A stretch of 64,000 bases of DNA from Anatilimnocola floriformis (GTDB lineage Bacteria > Planctomycetota > Planctomycetia > Pirellulales > Pirellulaceae). The position numbers and the translations under genes are program-made. Shown piece by piece: positions 8,517 through 16,332 of this stretch. The DNA lies in the NCBI RefSeq assembly GCF_024256385.1, contig NZ_JAMLFW010000002.1:1674001-1738000 (forward strand), read 5' to 3'. Below the pieces are notes generated by a model that ran no database searches, was not told where the DNA came from, and was given only the letters and a program-made list of their open reading frames with translations. Position 1 is the first letter of the stretch; the number at the start of each line of letters is the position of its first letter.

Positions 8517-9344
8517 ATGTCCCGTCCTGCCCGCACTGCATTTACGCTCGTCGAGCTCCTCGTCGTGATTGCCATCATCGGCGTGCTCGTGGCGTTGTTG
8601 CTTCCCGCCGTGCAAGCGGCCCGTGAATCCGCGCGCCGCACCCAATGCCTGAATAATCAAAAGCAGTGGGTGCTCGCCATGCACAACTATCACGACAGCC
8701 TCGGCGCGCTGCCGAGCGGCGCGTACTTGCCGACGGCTTGGTTCTGGCGGTCTTCGCTGTTGCCGTACATGGAACAGATGGCCGTGTACCAGAAGATCAA
8801 CTTCAACCTGGGCGATTTTTGCGTCAACGACCCCGCTGCGGCCGCGCCCGATAGTCCCAACAAAGCCGATCTGAAATCCTGGTCGTGCCCGAGCGATCCC
8901 AACACCCGCCAGCTCTTCAAGGGTTATCTGGTCACCGGCGCCGATTATCGCGCGCAGAACTATTTCGGCATCGCCGATGGCGTGAGTCGCACTGGCGAAG
9001 GTGGCACGTTCTTCCTCAGCAGCGATATCAAATTCAAGAACTTTACCGACGGCTTGTCGAACACCGCCGTCATGGGCGAACGCGGCATTCCCACCGCTTA
9101 CTACTGGGGCTGGGGGCTGTGCGGCGCTGGCACGCGCGATGCCTTTCTCAGCTTTCAGGATGGCTTCAAGCCGGGCAATAAAAACTCCGACCCCGACACC
9201 TGGCGGTTCTGGAGCTATCATCCCGGCGGCGCGTTGTTCGCCTTCGGCGATGGCGCGGTTCGCTTCGTGAGCTACTCGACCAATTTCAATGTGCTGACCG
9301 CGATGGCCACGCGCGACAACGGCGAAGTTTATCAACTGCCGTAA
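8517..9344 (+). CDS. DUF1559 type-IV-pilin-like protein
   Basis: The 275-residue protein opens with a class III signal: a short basic leader, then [18 protein letters not shown], the pseudopilin processing and N-methylation site. Conserved DUF1559 features follow: [15 protein letters not shown] just after the helix, LPYMEQ, CPSDP, and a C-terminal FAFGDGAVRFVS close to the family H-x9-DG type signature. DUF1559 proteins are expanded in planctomycetes and are thought to be surface or pseudopilus subunits. A GTG at 8511 is an alternative start two codons earlier. Confidence 0.92.
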   Translation: MSRPARTAFTLVELLVVIAIIGVLVALLLPAVQAARESARRTQCLNNQKQWVLAMHNYHDSLGALPSGAYLPTAWFWRSSLLPYMEQMAVYQKINFNLGDFCVNDPAAAAPDSPNKADLKSWSCPSDPNTRQLFKGYLVTGADYRAQNYFGIADGVSRTGEGGTFFLSSDIKFKNFTDGLSNTAVMGERGIPTAYYWGWGLCGAGTRDAFLSFQDGFKPGNKNSDPDTWRFWSYHPGGALFAFGDGAVRFVSYSTNFNVLTAMATRDNGEVYQLP

Positions 9345-9359
9345 GCAAATCGCACTGCA

Positions 9360-9803
9360 TCAGGCCAACGACACCAGCAACACGCCGGCCACGATCAGTG
9401 CGCCGCCGAGCGCCGTTTGCCACGTGAAAGCTTCGCCGAGAAAGACGAACGCGCAGATCAGCACCAGCGCCACGCTCAACTTATCGAGCGGCGCCACGCG
9501 CGAAGCCGGCGCGAGTTGCAGCGCGCGAAAGTAGCACAGCCACGATAAGCCGGTGGCCACGCCGCTGGCGATGACGATCAGCCAATTGCGCACCGAAATG
9601 CCTTGAAAACCGGTCCATTCGCCGCGAAAAGACAGCAGCCCTGCCGTGGTGACCAGCATCACCACCACGCGAATGAACGTCGCCACGTTCGAGTTGACCG
9701 TCCCCACGCCGACCTTGCCGAGCAACGTGGTCGCCGCCGCAAAAACCGCTGCCCCTAAGGCAAACCACCACCAGCCTGGCTTGAGAACGGTTTCGGGGGG
9801 CAC
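9360..9803 (-). CDS. Half-size EamA/DMT-family transporter
   Basis: The 147-residue protein has about five hydrophobic helices and reads as a single EamA repeat (four helices plus one). The end ALGGALIVAGVLLVSLA is typical of the closing helix, and APLDKLSVALVLICAFVFLGE is the usual penultimate pair. Full DMT exporters have two such repeats, so this one probably works as a dimer. The substrate cannot be deduced. It ends 15 bp from the stop of the convergent DUF1559 gene. Confidence 0.82.
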   Translation of the reverse strand: MPPETVLKPGWWWFALGAAVFAAATTLLGKVGVGTVNSNVATFIRVVVMLVTTAGLLSFRGEWTGFQGISVRNWLIVIASGVATGLSWLCYFRALQLAPASRVAPLDKLSVALVLICAFVFLGEAFTWQTALGGALIVAGVLLVSLA

Positions 9804-9818
9804 GGAGTGTTTCCTGCT

Positions 9819-9925
9819 AGTCGTCGATCGCTCCGCGATCGATGAGTGAAGGTGAATTTACCGGAAACTGTTGCCTTCACCTGGAAACAGCGTCTCTTCA
9901 TCGATCGCGGAGCGAATCGACGACT
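9819..9925. repeat. Palindromic intergenic element, family C (complete, two arms)
   Basis: The left arm 9819-9845 (AGTCGTCGATCGCTCCGCG and onward) is repeated inverted at 9898-9925 with a single one-base insertion. Inside these arms GTGAAGG and CCTTCAC also pair, so the whole unit can fold into a long hairpin. It lies between two minus-strand genes and its right arm ends 9 bp before the stop of the amidohydrolase. A single arm of the same family overlaps the stop of the DUF1501 gene at 31053-31082. Confidence 0.75.
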
Positions 9926-9934
9926 GCTGACGAC

Positions 9935-11251
9935 TTACTTCTTTTCCTCACGCTCCAGCTGCTTGTACTTCTCTTGATACTTTTCAAACAGCCGTTTGTG
10001 GCGATCGTTCCAGGCGAGCTTGCGACCTTGAATATACCCCGCCGTGATTTGCGTCGGCGTTTCGAGCGGATCGCCACTGGCGATGAACAGCGTCGCGTCC
10101 TTGCCGACCTTCAGCGAGCCGACGCGATCGGCTACGCCGCAGATCTGCGCGGGATAAAGCGTGATTGCTTTCAAAGCTTCGTCGGATGACAGGCCATAGG
10201 CAGCCGCAGTCGCGGCGTGATACGGCAGGTTGCGTGTGCCCGTCGCGCCGAAGCGGCCGAAGCTGGAAATGCAAAACTTAATGCCCGCCGCTCGCAGTCG
10301 TTCGCACAGCGTGTACGGCGCGTCGTAGTCATCGCTCCGCCGCCGCGGCAACCGATAGATCGAAGTCACGATCACCGGAATATTTCGCGGCTTGAGGAGA
10401 TCGGCACAGCGCGGCGCATCATATCCACCGACGATGACCACTTTCAGTTTGAACTCATCGCCAAAGGCCACCGCGCCTTGAATCTGCTCCAGGCTTTCCG
10501 CATGAATCATCACCGGCACCGTTCCGGCCAGCACATCCTGCAGCGACTCCCAGCGGGCATCCACCGGATAATCCGGATCGGCCTTCCGCGCCGCGCCGTA
10601 TTGGCGAGCATCTTGAAAAGCCTTGCGCATCGTCTGCACACCATCATCGCGCGGCACGCTGGCAACCGGGTCGTCGAGCGGATCAGCCGGCGGCGGATTC
10701 GACGCCGGTTGAGGCCAATGAATCATCAACCCTGCGCCGTCCTTCAAGCTCATCTGCTCCGGCGTCCAACCATCAAGCTGAATCACCGCAGCCCGACCCG
10801 CGACGAGAATCCCCCGCGGTGCAGTGAGCGCCAAGAGTACGCCGTTGGAGCGCGTGACGGGAATGACTTCGCTATCGGGATTCACCGCGGCTAGCGCGCG
10901 AACATTCGGGTTCATGTTCCCCACTTCGCGAAAGTCCGCCGTGGCCCGCACCGAGTTGATCTCGACCAGCCCGAGGTCGGTGTAGGCATCGAACAGTGCG
11001 GGATAAATGTGCTGGCCTTTGCAGTCGACCTTCTCGGTCTTCGGCGGCAACTTCACATCCTTGCCGAGGGCAGTGATCTTGCCATCCTCGATCAGAATCG
11101 TGCCACCTTCGATCACGGCCCCTTCGACCGGATGAATCGTGCCGCCGATGAGTGCGATCGGACCCGCCTGCGCAGGAGCGGGAACTTCCGGATTGGCGCG
11201 AGCCGCCGCAGCGGTGAAGAGAATCAAGCAGGCAGTGATGAGGTATTTCAT
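9935..11251 (-). CDS. Secreted amidohydrolase-family protein
   Basis: The start at ATG 11251 is chosen because it begins a good signal peptide (MKYLITACLILFTAAAARA). The open frame further upstream runs through an intergenic palindrome. The 438-residue protein has an imidazolonepropionase-like layout: an N-terminal beta strip with GGTIHPVEGAVIEGGTILIEDGKI, a barrel, and a closing segment with VGSLKVGKDATLFIASGDPL. The usual metal-binding HxH after the first strand is not evident (YPALFDAYTDLG instead), so catalytic competence is uncertain. Its C-terminus is rich in Lys and Glu. Confidence 0.85.
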   Translation of the reverse strand: MKYLITACLILFTAAAARANPEVPAPAQAGPIALIGGTIHPVEGAVIEGGTILIEDGKITALGKDVKLPPKTEKVDCKGQHIYPALFDAYTDLGLVEINSVRATADFREVGNMNPNVRALAAVNPDSEVIPVTRSNGVLLALTAPRGILVAGRAAVIQLDGWTPEQMSLKDGAGLMIHWPQPASNPPPADPLDDPVASVPRDDGVQTMRKAFQDARQYGAARKADPDYPVDARWESLQDVLAGTVPVMIHAESLEQIQGAVAFGDEFKLKVVIVGGYDAPRCADLLKPRNIPVIVTSIYRLPRRRSDDYDAPYTLCERLRAAGIKFCISSFGRFGATGTRNLPYHAATAAAYGLSSDEALKAITLYPAQICGVADRVGSLKVGKDATLFIASGDPLETPTQITAGYIQGRKLAWNDRHKRLFEKYQEKYKQLEREEKK

Positions 11252-11261
11252 GGCGCTCAAA

Positions 11262-11368
11262 GTAGGCCGGAACAAGCTGTACTCAGCGCAGTTCCGGCAG
11301 ATTACCAACGGCTCGTCGTCCTGCGGTCCGTGCCGGAACAGCGCGGGGTACCGCTTGTTCCGGCCTAC
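11262..11368. repeat. Palindromic intergenic element, family A (complete)
   Basis: The two arms start GTAGGCCGGAACAAGC and end GCTTGTTCCGGCCTAC. Each is about 38 bp and they are inverted copies with a few mismatches, separated by about 31 bp. The element lies 11 bp upstream of the amidohydrolase start and 16 bp downstream of the phosphoesterase stop. Related elements are at 30705-30807 (both arms) and 32643-32677 (one arm). Confidence 0.85.
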
Positions 11369-11384
11369 CAAGTCTACTTCCGAC

Positions 11385-12389
11385 CTACTTGTAATCCAGC
11401 GTCACCACCAGCGGATAGTGATCGCTGGTGTCGCGCTCTTCGGCGGGGATCGACCAGAAAATGTCCATGTGATCCTTGTCCTGTTCCTTGCGGATCACCA
11501 GATCGCGGCGGATCGCCACCGACTTGAAGCTCAGATCCTTGCGGTTCGGATCATCTTCGACCAGGCTGCGGCTCAGCAGAATGCGGTCGTACTGCTGACC
11601 GTTGAGATGCGTGTGCCGCTTGGGGTCCTTCAGTTCGACGAGCGTGTCGAACAGGTCGTCGTCTTTCTCGGGCGTATCGAGGCCGATCATCGTGCCGATG
11701 TCGCCGTCGGGTTTTGTTTCGGTCGCGAACTCGTCGGTGTTCATGTCGCCCATCAGGATGACATTCTCGCCCTTCTTGATCAGCTCATTCACCCACACGC
11801 GCGCCAGGTGAGCCTGACGAACGCGGAGGTTGGTCGCATCGCCGCGGGCCCGCAGATGCATGTTGCAAACGGTGACGCGTTCCTTGTCGGCGCCGGTGCC
11901 CCATTCGAAGGTGCCGAAGATGTGCTTCGTCAGGGCCATGTTTCGCTTGTCTTCGAATTCCTCCTTCGACATCTCGCGCCGACCAAAGCCGATCAACCCG
12001 CTCAGCGCCATCAAACCGACGTCTTGCTCGGTGAAGTAATCGGTCCCTTCGATGAAGGCAATCCGATACTTGTAGGCGGCTTCGTCTTTAAAACGCTGAT
12101 TGAGATAAAACAGCACTCGCTGATTTTCGATTTCTTGCAGACCCAGAATGGTCGGCTTGATTTCGCGCACGACCTTTTCGACGCCGGCGAGTTTCCAATC
12201 CCAGTCTTCGCGCGACGGCGCTTTCATCTTCTTGGCGAGATCCGAGAAGTTGTCGCCGTCGTAGTTGTCGAACATCCATTCGGTGTTCCACGAACAGATG
12301 ACAACCTGCTCCGGCGGCGGATCGGCAAAGGCTGCGCTCCCCAGCAATGCGAGGCCGACAACTGCGAACGAGATGGCACGACGAATCAT
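11385..12389 (-). CDS. Secreted endonuclease/exonuclease/phosphatase family protein
   Basis: The 334-residue protein has a signal peptide ending near SAAFADPPP. It carries EEP-fold motifs: SWNTEWMF (metal Asn), LQEIEN (catalytic Glu), NMHLRA, LMGDMNTDEF (Asp and Asn), and DHYPLVVTL at the C-terminus for the final Asp-His. All metal and phosphate residues of the fold are present, so an active phosphodiesterase is likely. Whether it cuts DNA, RNA, phospholipid or another phosphoester cannot be told. Upstream lies a divergent peptidase gene. Confidence 0.88.
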   Translation of the reverse strand: MIRRAISFAVVGLALLGSAAFADPPPEQVVICSWNTEWMFDNYDGDNFSDLAKKMKAPSREDWDWKLAGVEKVVREIKPTILGLQEIENQRVLFYLNQRFKDEAAYKYRIAFIEGTDYFTEQDVGLMALSGLIGFGRREMSKEEFEDKRNMALTKHIFGTFEWGTGADKERVTVCNMHLRARGDATNLRVRQAHLARVWVNELIKKGENVILMGDMNTDEFATETKPDGDIGTMIGLDTPEKDDDLFDTLVELKDPKRHTHLNGQQYDRILLSRSLVEDDPNRKDLSFKSVAIRRDLVIRKEQDKDHMDIFWSIPAEERDTSDHYPLVVTLDYK

Positions 12390-12535
12390 CGAAAAACCCT
12401 ACTAAATCAAAGTCAGAAGCGAAGCACAGTCCAAATGGAAGGCCTGTGTCGATGATAGCTCGCGACACCCGCCGCCGATAGCAAGCGACGTTCGACGTTA
12501 ACGGAGCCTTCATCTGGTGGCTTCGCGAGCCGATT

Positions 12536-12555
12536 CTGAATTCTGGCGAATTCAG
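12536..12555. repeat. Palindrome of family J (CTGAATTC-TGGC-GAATTCAG)
   Basis: A perfect 8-bp stem with a four-base loop sits 24 bp before the S9 peptidase start, in the divergent promoter region. The same palindrome occurs as an inverted pair at 35440-35504. It contains two EcoRI-type GAATTC sites four bases apart. Confidence 0.65.
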
Positions 12556-12578
12556 CTACATGCATTACACTGCTCTGC

Positions 12579-14924
12579 ATGCGCTACTTCATATGCTCCT
12601 TGGCGTTGATTTCCCTTTTCGCTTCTGCTTCGGCCGATGAGCGGATCGATCGTGCGCTGAGTCTCTCGCGGCGAACCAGCGGCGGCGTCTTTCGCGATCA
12701 AGTGCAGCCGACGTGGTTACCAGGTGGAAAAGCATTCTGGTATCGCGTGCAAACCGGGCCGCGGTCGCAGGAGTTCGTGCTGATCGATGCCGAGACCGGT
12801 AAGCGAAAAACGGCGAGCAGTTTGAAGGGCCTCGACCTGCCGGAAGAAGAGAAGCCGGCGAAGACCGAAGAAAAAATCAGGCCGAGCTCGCGCACCGGTG
12901 ACGACTCGGCGCTGAAGGTGATCAACAAACTGGCCAGCGACATCGAGCTCTTCTGGATCAACACCGACGGCGAGAAAGTGCGTTACGAAGGAATCCCCGC
13001 CGGCGGCGAACGCGAGCAACACAGCTACGCCGGCCACGTTTGGCTCATCGCTACCAAAGCAGGCGAGCAACTCGCCGTTGTCGAAGTCGCGCCGACGCTG
13101 AGCACGATTGTGATCGATGGCAAAAAAGCTCCGCGCGCTGAAGTCGCTCCCGAAAATCCTCGTCCGCGGCGAACCGGCGGTCGCGGTACTTCGCCCGATG
13201 GCAAGCAGCAAGCCTTCGTCGAGAACGGAGTCGTTCAATTGAGGAACGTCGACTCCGGCAAAACGACGCAACTCAAAACCGAGCTCAACGACAGTCCGCA
13301 ATTTCGCGAAGCCATCCATTGGTCACCCGATTCATCGGCCTTCGTTGCCTTTCACTGTGCCGACGTGCCGCGGCGGAAGATCACCATTGTCGATTCATCT
13401 CCCAAGGATCAGCTGCAACCGAAGCTGAAGGAGCTCGACTACATCAAGCCGGGCGATCCGTTGCCGCAACCGCAGGTGGTGCTGTTTCGCTTGAAAGACG
13501 ACGGCGCGGAATCGCACGTGATCAAGAGCCCGCTGCTGGTCGATGCTTTTCACACGTCAGCGCAGTTCGACATTCGTTGGGCCGACGACGGCAGTGAGTT
13601 CTACTTCGACTACAACCGCCGCGGCCATCAGGAATATCGCATCATCGCCGTGAACGCGAAGAACGGCGAAGTGCGGGCCGTGGTCGAAGAGAAAGTCTCG
13701 ACATTCATCGATTACACGAACAAAACCTGGCGTCGCTGGCTGCCGAAGACCGGCGAGCTGCTGTGGATGAGCGAGCGCGACGGCTGGTGCCATTTGTATT
13801 TGATCGACGTGAAAAACGGCGCGGTGAGAAATCAAATCACCAAGGGAAGTTGGCCGCTGCGACAAGTGCTGCACGTCGATGAAGAAGCCCGCGAACTGTG
13901 GTTCATGGCGAGCGGACTGCAAGCCGATCAGGACCCGTACTATCAGCATCTCTGCCGCGTAAAGTTCGATGGCAGCGAGTTTCAGCAACTCACGGCTGGC
14001 GACGGTCAGCATCGTGTAGCGTTCTCGCCTGATCGCGAGTATTTCATCGATACGTGGTCGCGCGTTGACCTGCCGCCGGTCACCGAACTGCGTCGCAGCA
14101 GCGACGGCAAACTCATTTGCGAATGCGAACGGGCCGATGCCACGCGACTCGTCGAATCGGGTTGGACACTGCCCGAGCGATTTACCGCGAAGGGGCGCGA
14201 CGGCGAGACCGACATTTGCGGCATCATCATCAAGCCGTCGCATTTCGATCCGAGCAAAAAGTATCCGGTCGTCGAGCAGATCTACGCCGGGCCGCAATCG
14301 GCGTTCGTGCCGAAGGAGTTCGGCCGGCAGCAAGGACATCACAACATCGCTGAGCTCGGCTTCATCGTCGTACAGATGGACGGCATGGGAACGAACCACC
14401 GCGGCAAAAAGTTTCACGACGTCTGCTGGAAGAATTTGAAAGACGCCGGCTATCCCGATCGGATCGCCTGGATCAAAGCAGCCGCGAAGGATCGCCCGTG
14501 GATGGATCTGTCGCGCGTCGGCATCTACGGCGGCAGCGCAGGGGGCCAGAACGCAATGCGGGCCCTGCTCGATCATCACGACTTTTACAAAGTAGCCGTC
14601 GCCGACTGCGGCTGTCACGACAACCGCATGGACAAGCTCTGGTGGAACGAGCAGTGGATGGGCTGGCCGATCGACGACAGCTACGCCAAGAGCTCGAACA
14701 TGGAAGACGCCCACAAGTTGCAGGGCAAACTGATGCTCGTCGTCGGCGAACTCGACACCAACGTCGACCCGGCCAGCACCATGCAAGTCGTCGGCGCCCT
14801 GCAACGCGCCGGCAAAACCTTCACCTACCTCCCCATCGTCGGCGCCGGTCATGGAGCGGCCGAAACGCCTTATGGCTCACGTCGGCGGATGGAGTTTTTG
14901 GTAGAGCATTTGCGACCGGAGTAG
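12579..14924 (+). CDS. Exported S9 family peptidase (DPP IV / prolyl oligopeptidase type)
   Basis: The 781-residue protein starts with a signal peptide (MRYFICSLALISLFASASA). Residues 30-530 form the N-terminal propeller typical of dipeptidyl peptidase IV. The C-terminal alpha/beta hydrolase has the nucleophile elbow GGSAGG with Ser653, Asp726 in GELDTNVDP and His758 in GAGHGAAE, so the catalytic triad is intact. It probably cleaves short peptides in the periplasm or outside the cell. A family-B palindrome begins immediately after its stop codon. Confidence 0.92.
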   Translation: MRYFICSLALISLFASASADERIDRALSLSRRTSGGVFRDQVQPTWLPGGKAFWYRVQTGPRSQEFVLIDAETGKRKTASSLKGLDLPEEEKPAKTEEKIRPSSRTGDDSALKVINKLASDIELFWINTDGEKVRYEGIPAGGEREQHSYAGHVWLIATKAGEQLAVVEVAPTLSTIVIDGKKAPRAEVAPENPRPRRTGGRGTSPDGKQQAFVENGVVQLRNVDSGKTTQLKTELNDSPQFREAIHWSPDSSAFVAFHCADVPRRKITIVDSSPKDQLQPKLKELDYIKPGDPLPQPQVVLFRLKDDGAESHVIKSPLLVDAFHTSAQFDIRWADDGSEFYFDYNRRGHQEYRIIAVNAKNGEVRAVVEEKVSTFIDYTNKTWRRWLPKTGELLWMSERDGWCHLYLIDVKNGAVRNQITKGSWPLRQVLHVDEEARELWFMASGLQADQDPYYQHLCRVKFDGSEFQQLTAGDGQHRVAFSPDREYFIDTWSRVDLPPVTELRRSSDGKLICECERADATRLVESGWTLPERFTAKGRDGETDICGIIIKPSHFDPSKKYPVVEQIYAGPQSAFVPKEFGRQQGHHNIAELGFIVVQMDGMGTNHRGKKFHDVCWKNLKDAGYPDRIAWIKAAAKDRPWMDLSRVGIYGGSAGGQNAMRALLDHHDFYKVAVADCGCHDNRMDKLWWNEQWMGWPIDDSYAKSSNMEDAHKLQGKLMLVVGELDTNVDPASTMQVVGALQRAGKTFTYLPIVGAGHGAAETPYGSRRRMEFLVEHLRPE

Positions 14925-14960
14925 CAGTGTCGCCTTTCGCTCCGCGAAAGAACGCGTCTT
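14925..14960 (+). repeat. Family B element (single arm) abutting the S9 stop codon
   Basis: The arm contains the hairpin CTTTCGC-TCC-GCGAAAG (934-940 with 944-950 of the 14-kb block) followed by ACGCGTCTT. The same arm occurs as an inverted pair at 29165-29307 and once at 51563-51597. Here it starts on the base after the TAG stop of the peptidase gene. Confidence 0.75.
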
Positions 14961-14984
14961 CGTATCAGGCAGTCGAAATCAGAG

Positions 14985-15725
14985 GTGGGAAGCGTGACGA
15001 TTGCACTCATCGGCCTGGATCGCGAGCCACTCATTTTCATTGCGTATGCACAAAGTCTCGAACCGCCCATGCAAACACTGTTTTTGCTACCAGTGGCCGG
15101 CGAGATCGAAGGAACGCACTCGAACGCAAAGCAATTTTATGTTTTGCGAAATGATGCAGAACCGATTCAGGTTAAGTCTCGTGTCTTGATGTACAGCGCC
15201 GGCAAGTTCGGCGAGCGAGAGCATTTTCTACATCCCACCATTCAGTCCGCCTTTCTGTCATTCCCGGTGAGACTCGCCCAGCACGAGCTTCCATTGCCAT
15301 GCCTCGTCGCACAGGAACCCGTGGGATTTGAATTTAAGGCGCAGAGAGCACGTGTATCGCTGGCCTATCGACGGTTTGAGTTCGATCCGGTTTATTACGC
15401 ACGCAGCACCCACCTACGACACCTTAATTCCCGAGTTGGTCACCGCACTCCATACAACCCGATGAATTTTCAATTCGAGCCAGGTGACCGCGTGCCGGTG
15501 TGGCACGACATCGGCGGGACTGATCGCCGACTCGTCATGCAATTCGAGTCGATTCCGGAAATGGGCCAGGCGACCGTTTCGTTACTTACATGGGAACCGA
15601 TTTCGCTGGCACCCGGCATGATCTTCAGGCGCCGCAAAACGTGGGATCAAGGTCTTTTCATGACTCCACGCTCGTTCCAGCGAAATTTCACAGTCGATTT
15701 CGCCATTTTGGAAGAGTTGCTCTGA
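14985..15725 (+). CDS. Hypothetical protein, family not recognised
   Basis: The frame is open for 246 codons from GTG 14985, with an alternative ATG at 15069 that would give 218 residues. The sequence has ordinary amino-acid composition with mixed beta-type stretches (VPVWHDIGGTDRRLVMQFE) and no signal peptide, membrane helix or motif I know. Codon bias is less GC-skewed than in neighbouring genes, which may indicate a recent arrival or weak constraint. The call as a gene rests on length and protein-like composition only. Confidence 0.5.
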   Translation: MGSVTIALIGLDREPLIFIAYAQSLEPPMQTLFLLPVAGEIEGTHSNAKQFYVLRNDAEPIQVKSRVLMYSAGKFGEREHFLHPTIQSAFLSFPVRLAQHELPLPCLVAQEPVGFEFKAQRARVSLAYRRFEFDPVYYARSTHLRHLNSRVGHRTPYNPMNFQFEPGDRVPVWHDIGGTDRRLVMQFESIPEMGQATVSLLTWEPISLAPGMIFRRRKTWDQGLFMTPRSFQRNFTVDFAILEELL

Positions 15726-15786
15726 TAGTTGGTGAACCCAAGGGAAATGGCTCGGTTGTTGTCACCAGAAACTGTCTTGCCACTTG

Positions 15787-15816
15787 GCCACCAGCTTTAA
15801 CGCTAAAGCTGGTGGC
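15787..15816. repeat. Family E palindrome, left copy
   Basis: GCCACCAGCTTTA (787-799) pairs perfectly with TAAAGCTGGTGGC (804-816) around a 4-nt loop, giving a 13-bp stem. A near copy is at 16288-16318. Confidence 0.8.
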
Positions 15817-15897
15817 TAAGAGACGGCACCGCCGGTTGGACGACGCCAATGGCGATGCGCCGGAATCGCGAGGACTGAGCCCGTGGCTTCAAACCGC

Positions 15898-15920
15898 AGA
15901 GTGGAGTTCTACTCCACTCT
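15898..15920. repeat. Hairpin AGAGTGGAG-N5-CTCCACTCT
   Basis: A perfect 9-bp stem with a TTCTA loop lies in the gene-poor stretch. No T-tract follows on either strand, so termination is not implied. Confidence 0.6.
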
Positions 15921-16287
15921 TCTCCGCGTGTGCCCCACCGTTGGTAGAGGTGCTAGTCGAACATGATTCGACTGCGAAATAAACGGCTGCTTTTCGTGGT
16001 TATAGCGCTGCGATACGGCGTTATGAAGGGGTTATATTCGCCATCGCGCAGATTAATGGTTTGCGCCATTCGCTTGCGAGACAAGTGATTGCAGGGGAAG
16101 TAGTTGCGGCACTGGTTCAACGCTTAACCAGTGCTGAACTGCCGCTGGCACAGGTGTTATATTTGCTGAGCGTTATAACCGCCGGGATTCTCCGCAAGTC
16201 TTTTCAGATTAGCAGCTTGCGAAGTCAGCGACGAAATCACTCGGGTGTTATATTATTCCTCGCCGAAGGAAAATAAGGGCTTCCCTT

Positions 16288-16318
16288 AGCCACCAGCTAA
16301 AGCGTTTAGCTGGTGGCT
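16288..16318. repeat. Family E palindrome, right copy
   Basis: AGCCACCAGCTAAA pairs with TTTAGCTGGTGGCT around GCG, a perfect 14-bp stem, 15 bp from the stop of the minus-strand PVC cytochrome gene. It differs from the left copy only near the loop, and there the stem remains paired (TTTA/TAAA versus TAAA/TTTA). Confidence 0.8.
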
Positions 16319-16332
16319 TAAGAAGACCAACG

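Larger units (their letters stand above)
15726..16332. other. 600-bp gene-poor stretch bracketed by palindromes
   Basis: No convincing gene is present. The short open frames at 15590-15982 and 16061-16276 have no protein-like features. The stretch holds a family-E palindrome near each end, a separate hairpin at 15898-15920, and five copies of GTTATA(T) at 15999, 16031, 16156, 16172 and 16247. It may be a decayed gene or an insertion carrying its own palindromic ends. Confidence 0.5.

Noticed and set aside
9935-11371. Longer start for the amidohydrolase at 11371
   Set aside because: The extra 40 codons are the family A palindrome read as protein; the ATG at 11251 begins a good signal peptide.
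16061-16276. 71-codon open frame in the gene-poor block
   Set aside because: It has no ribosome site, and no family resemblance; it lies in repeat-rich DNA, so it is not called a gene.
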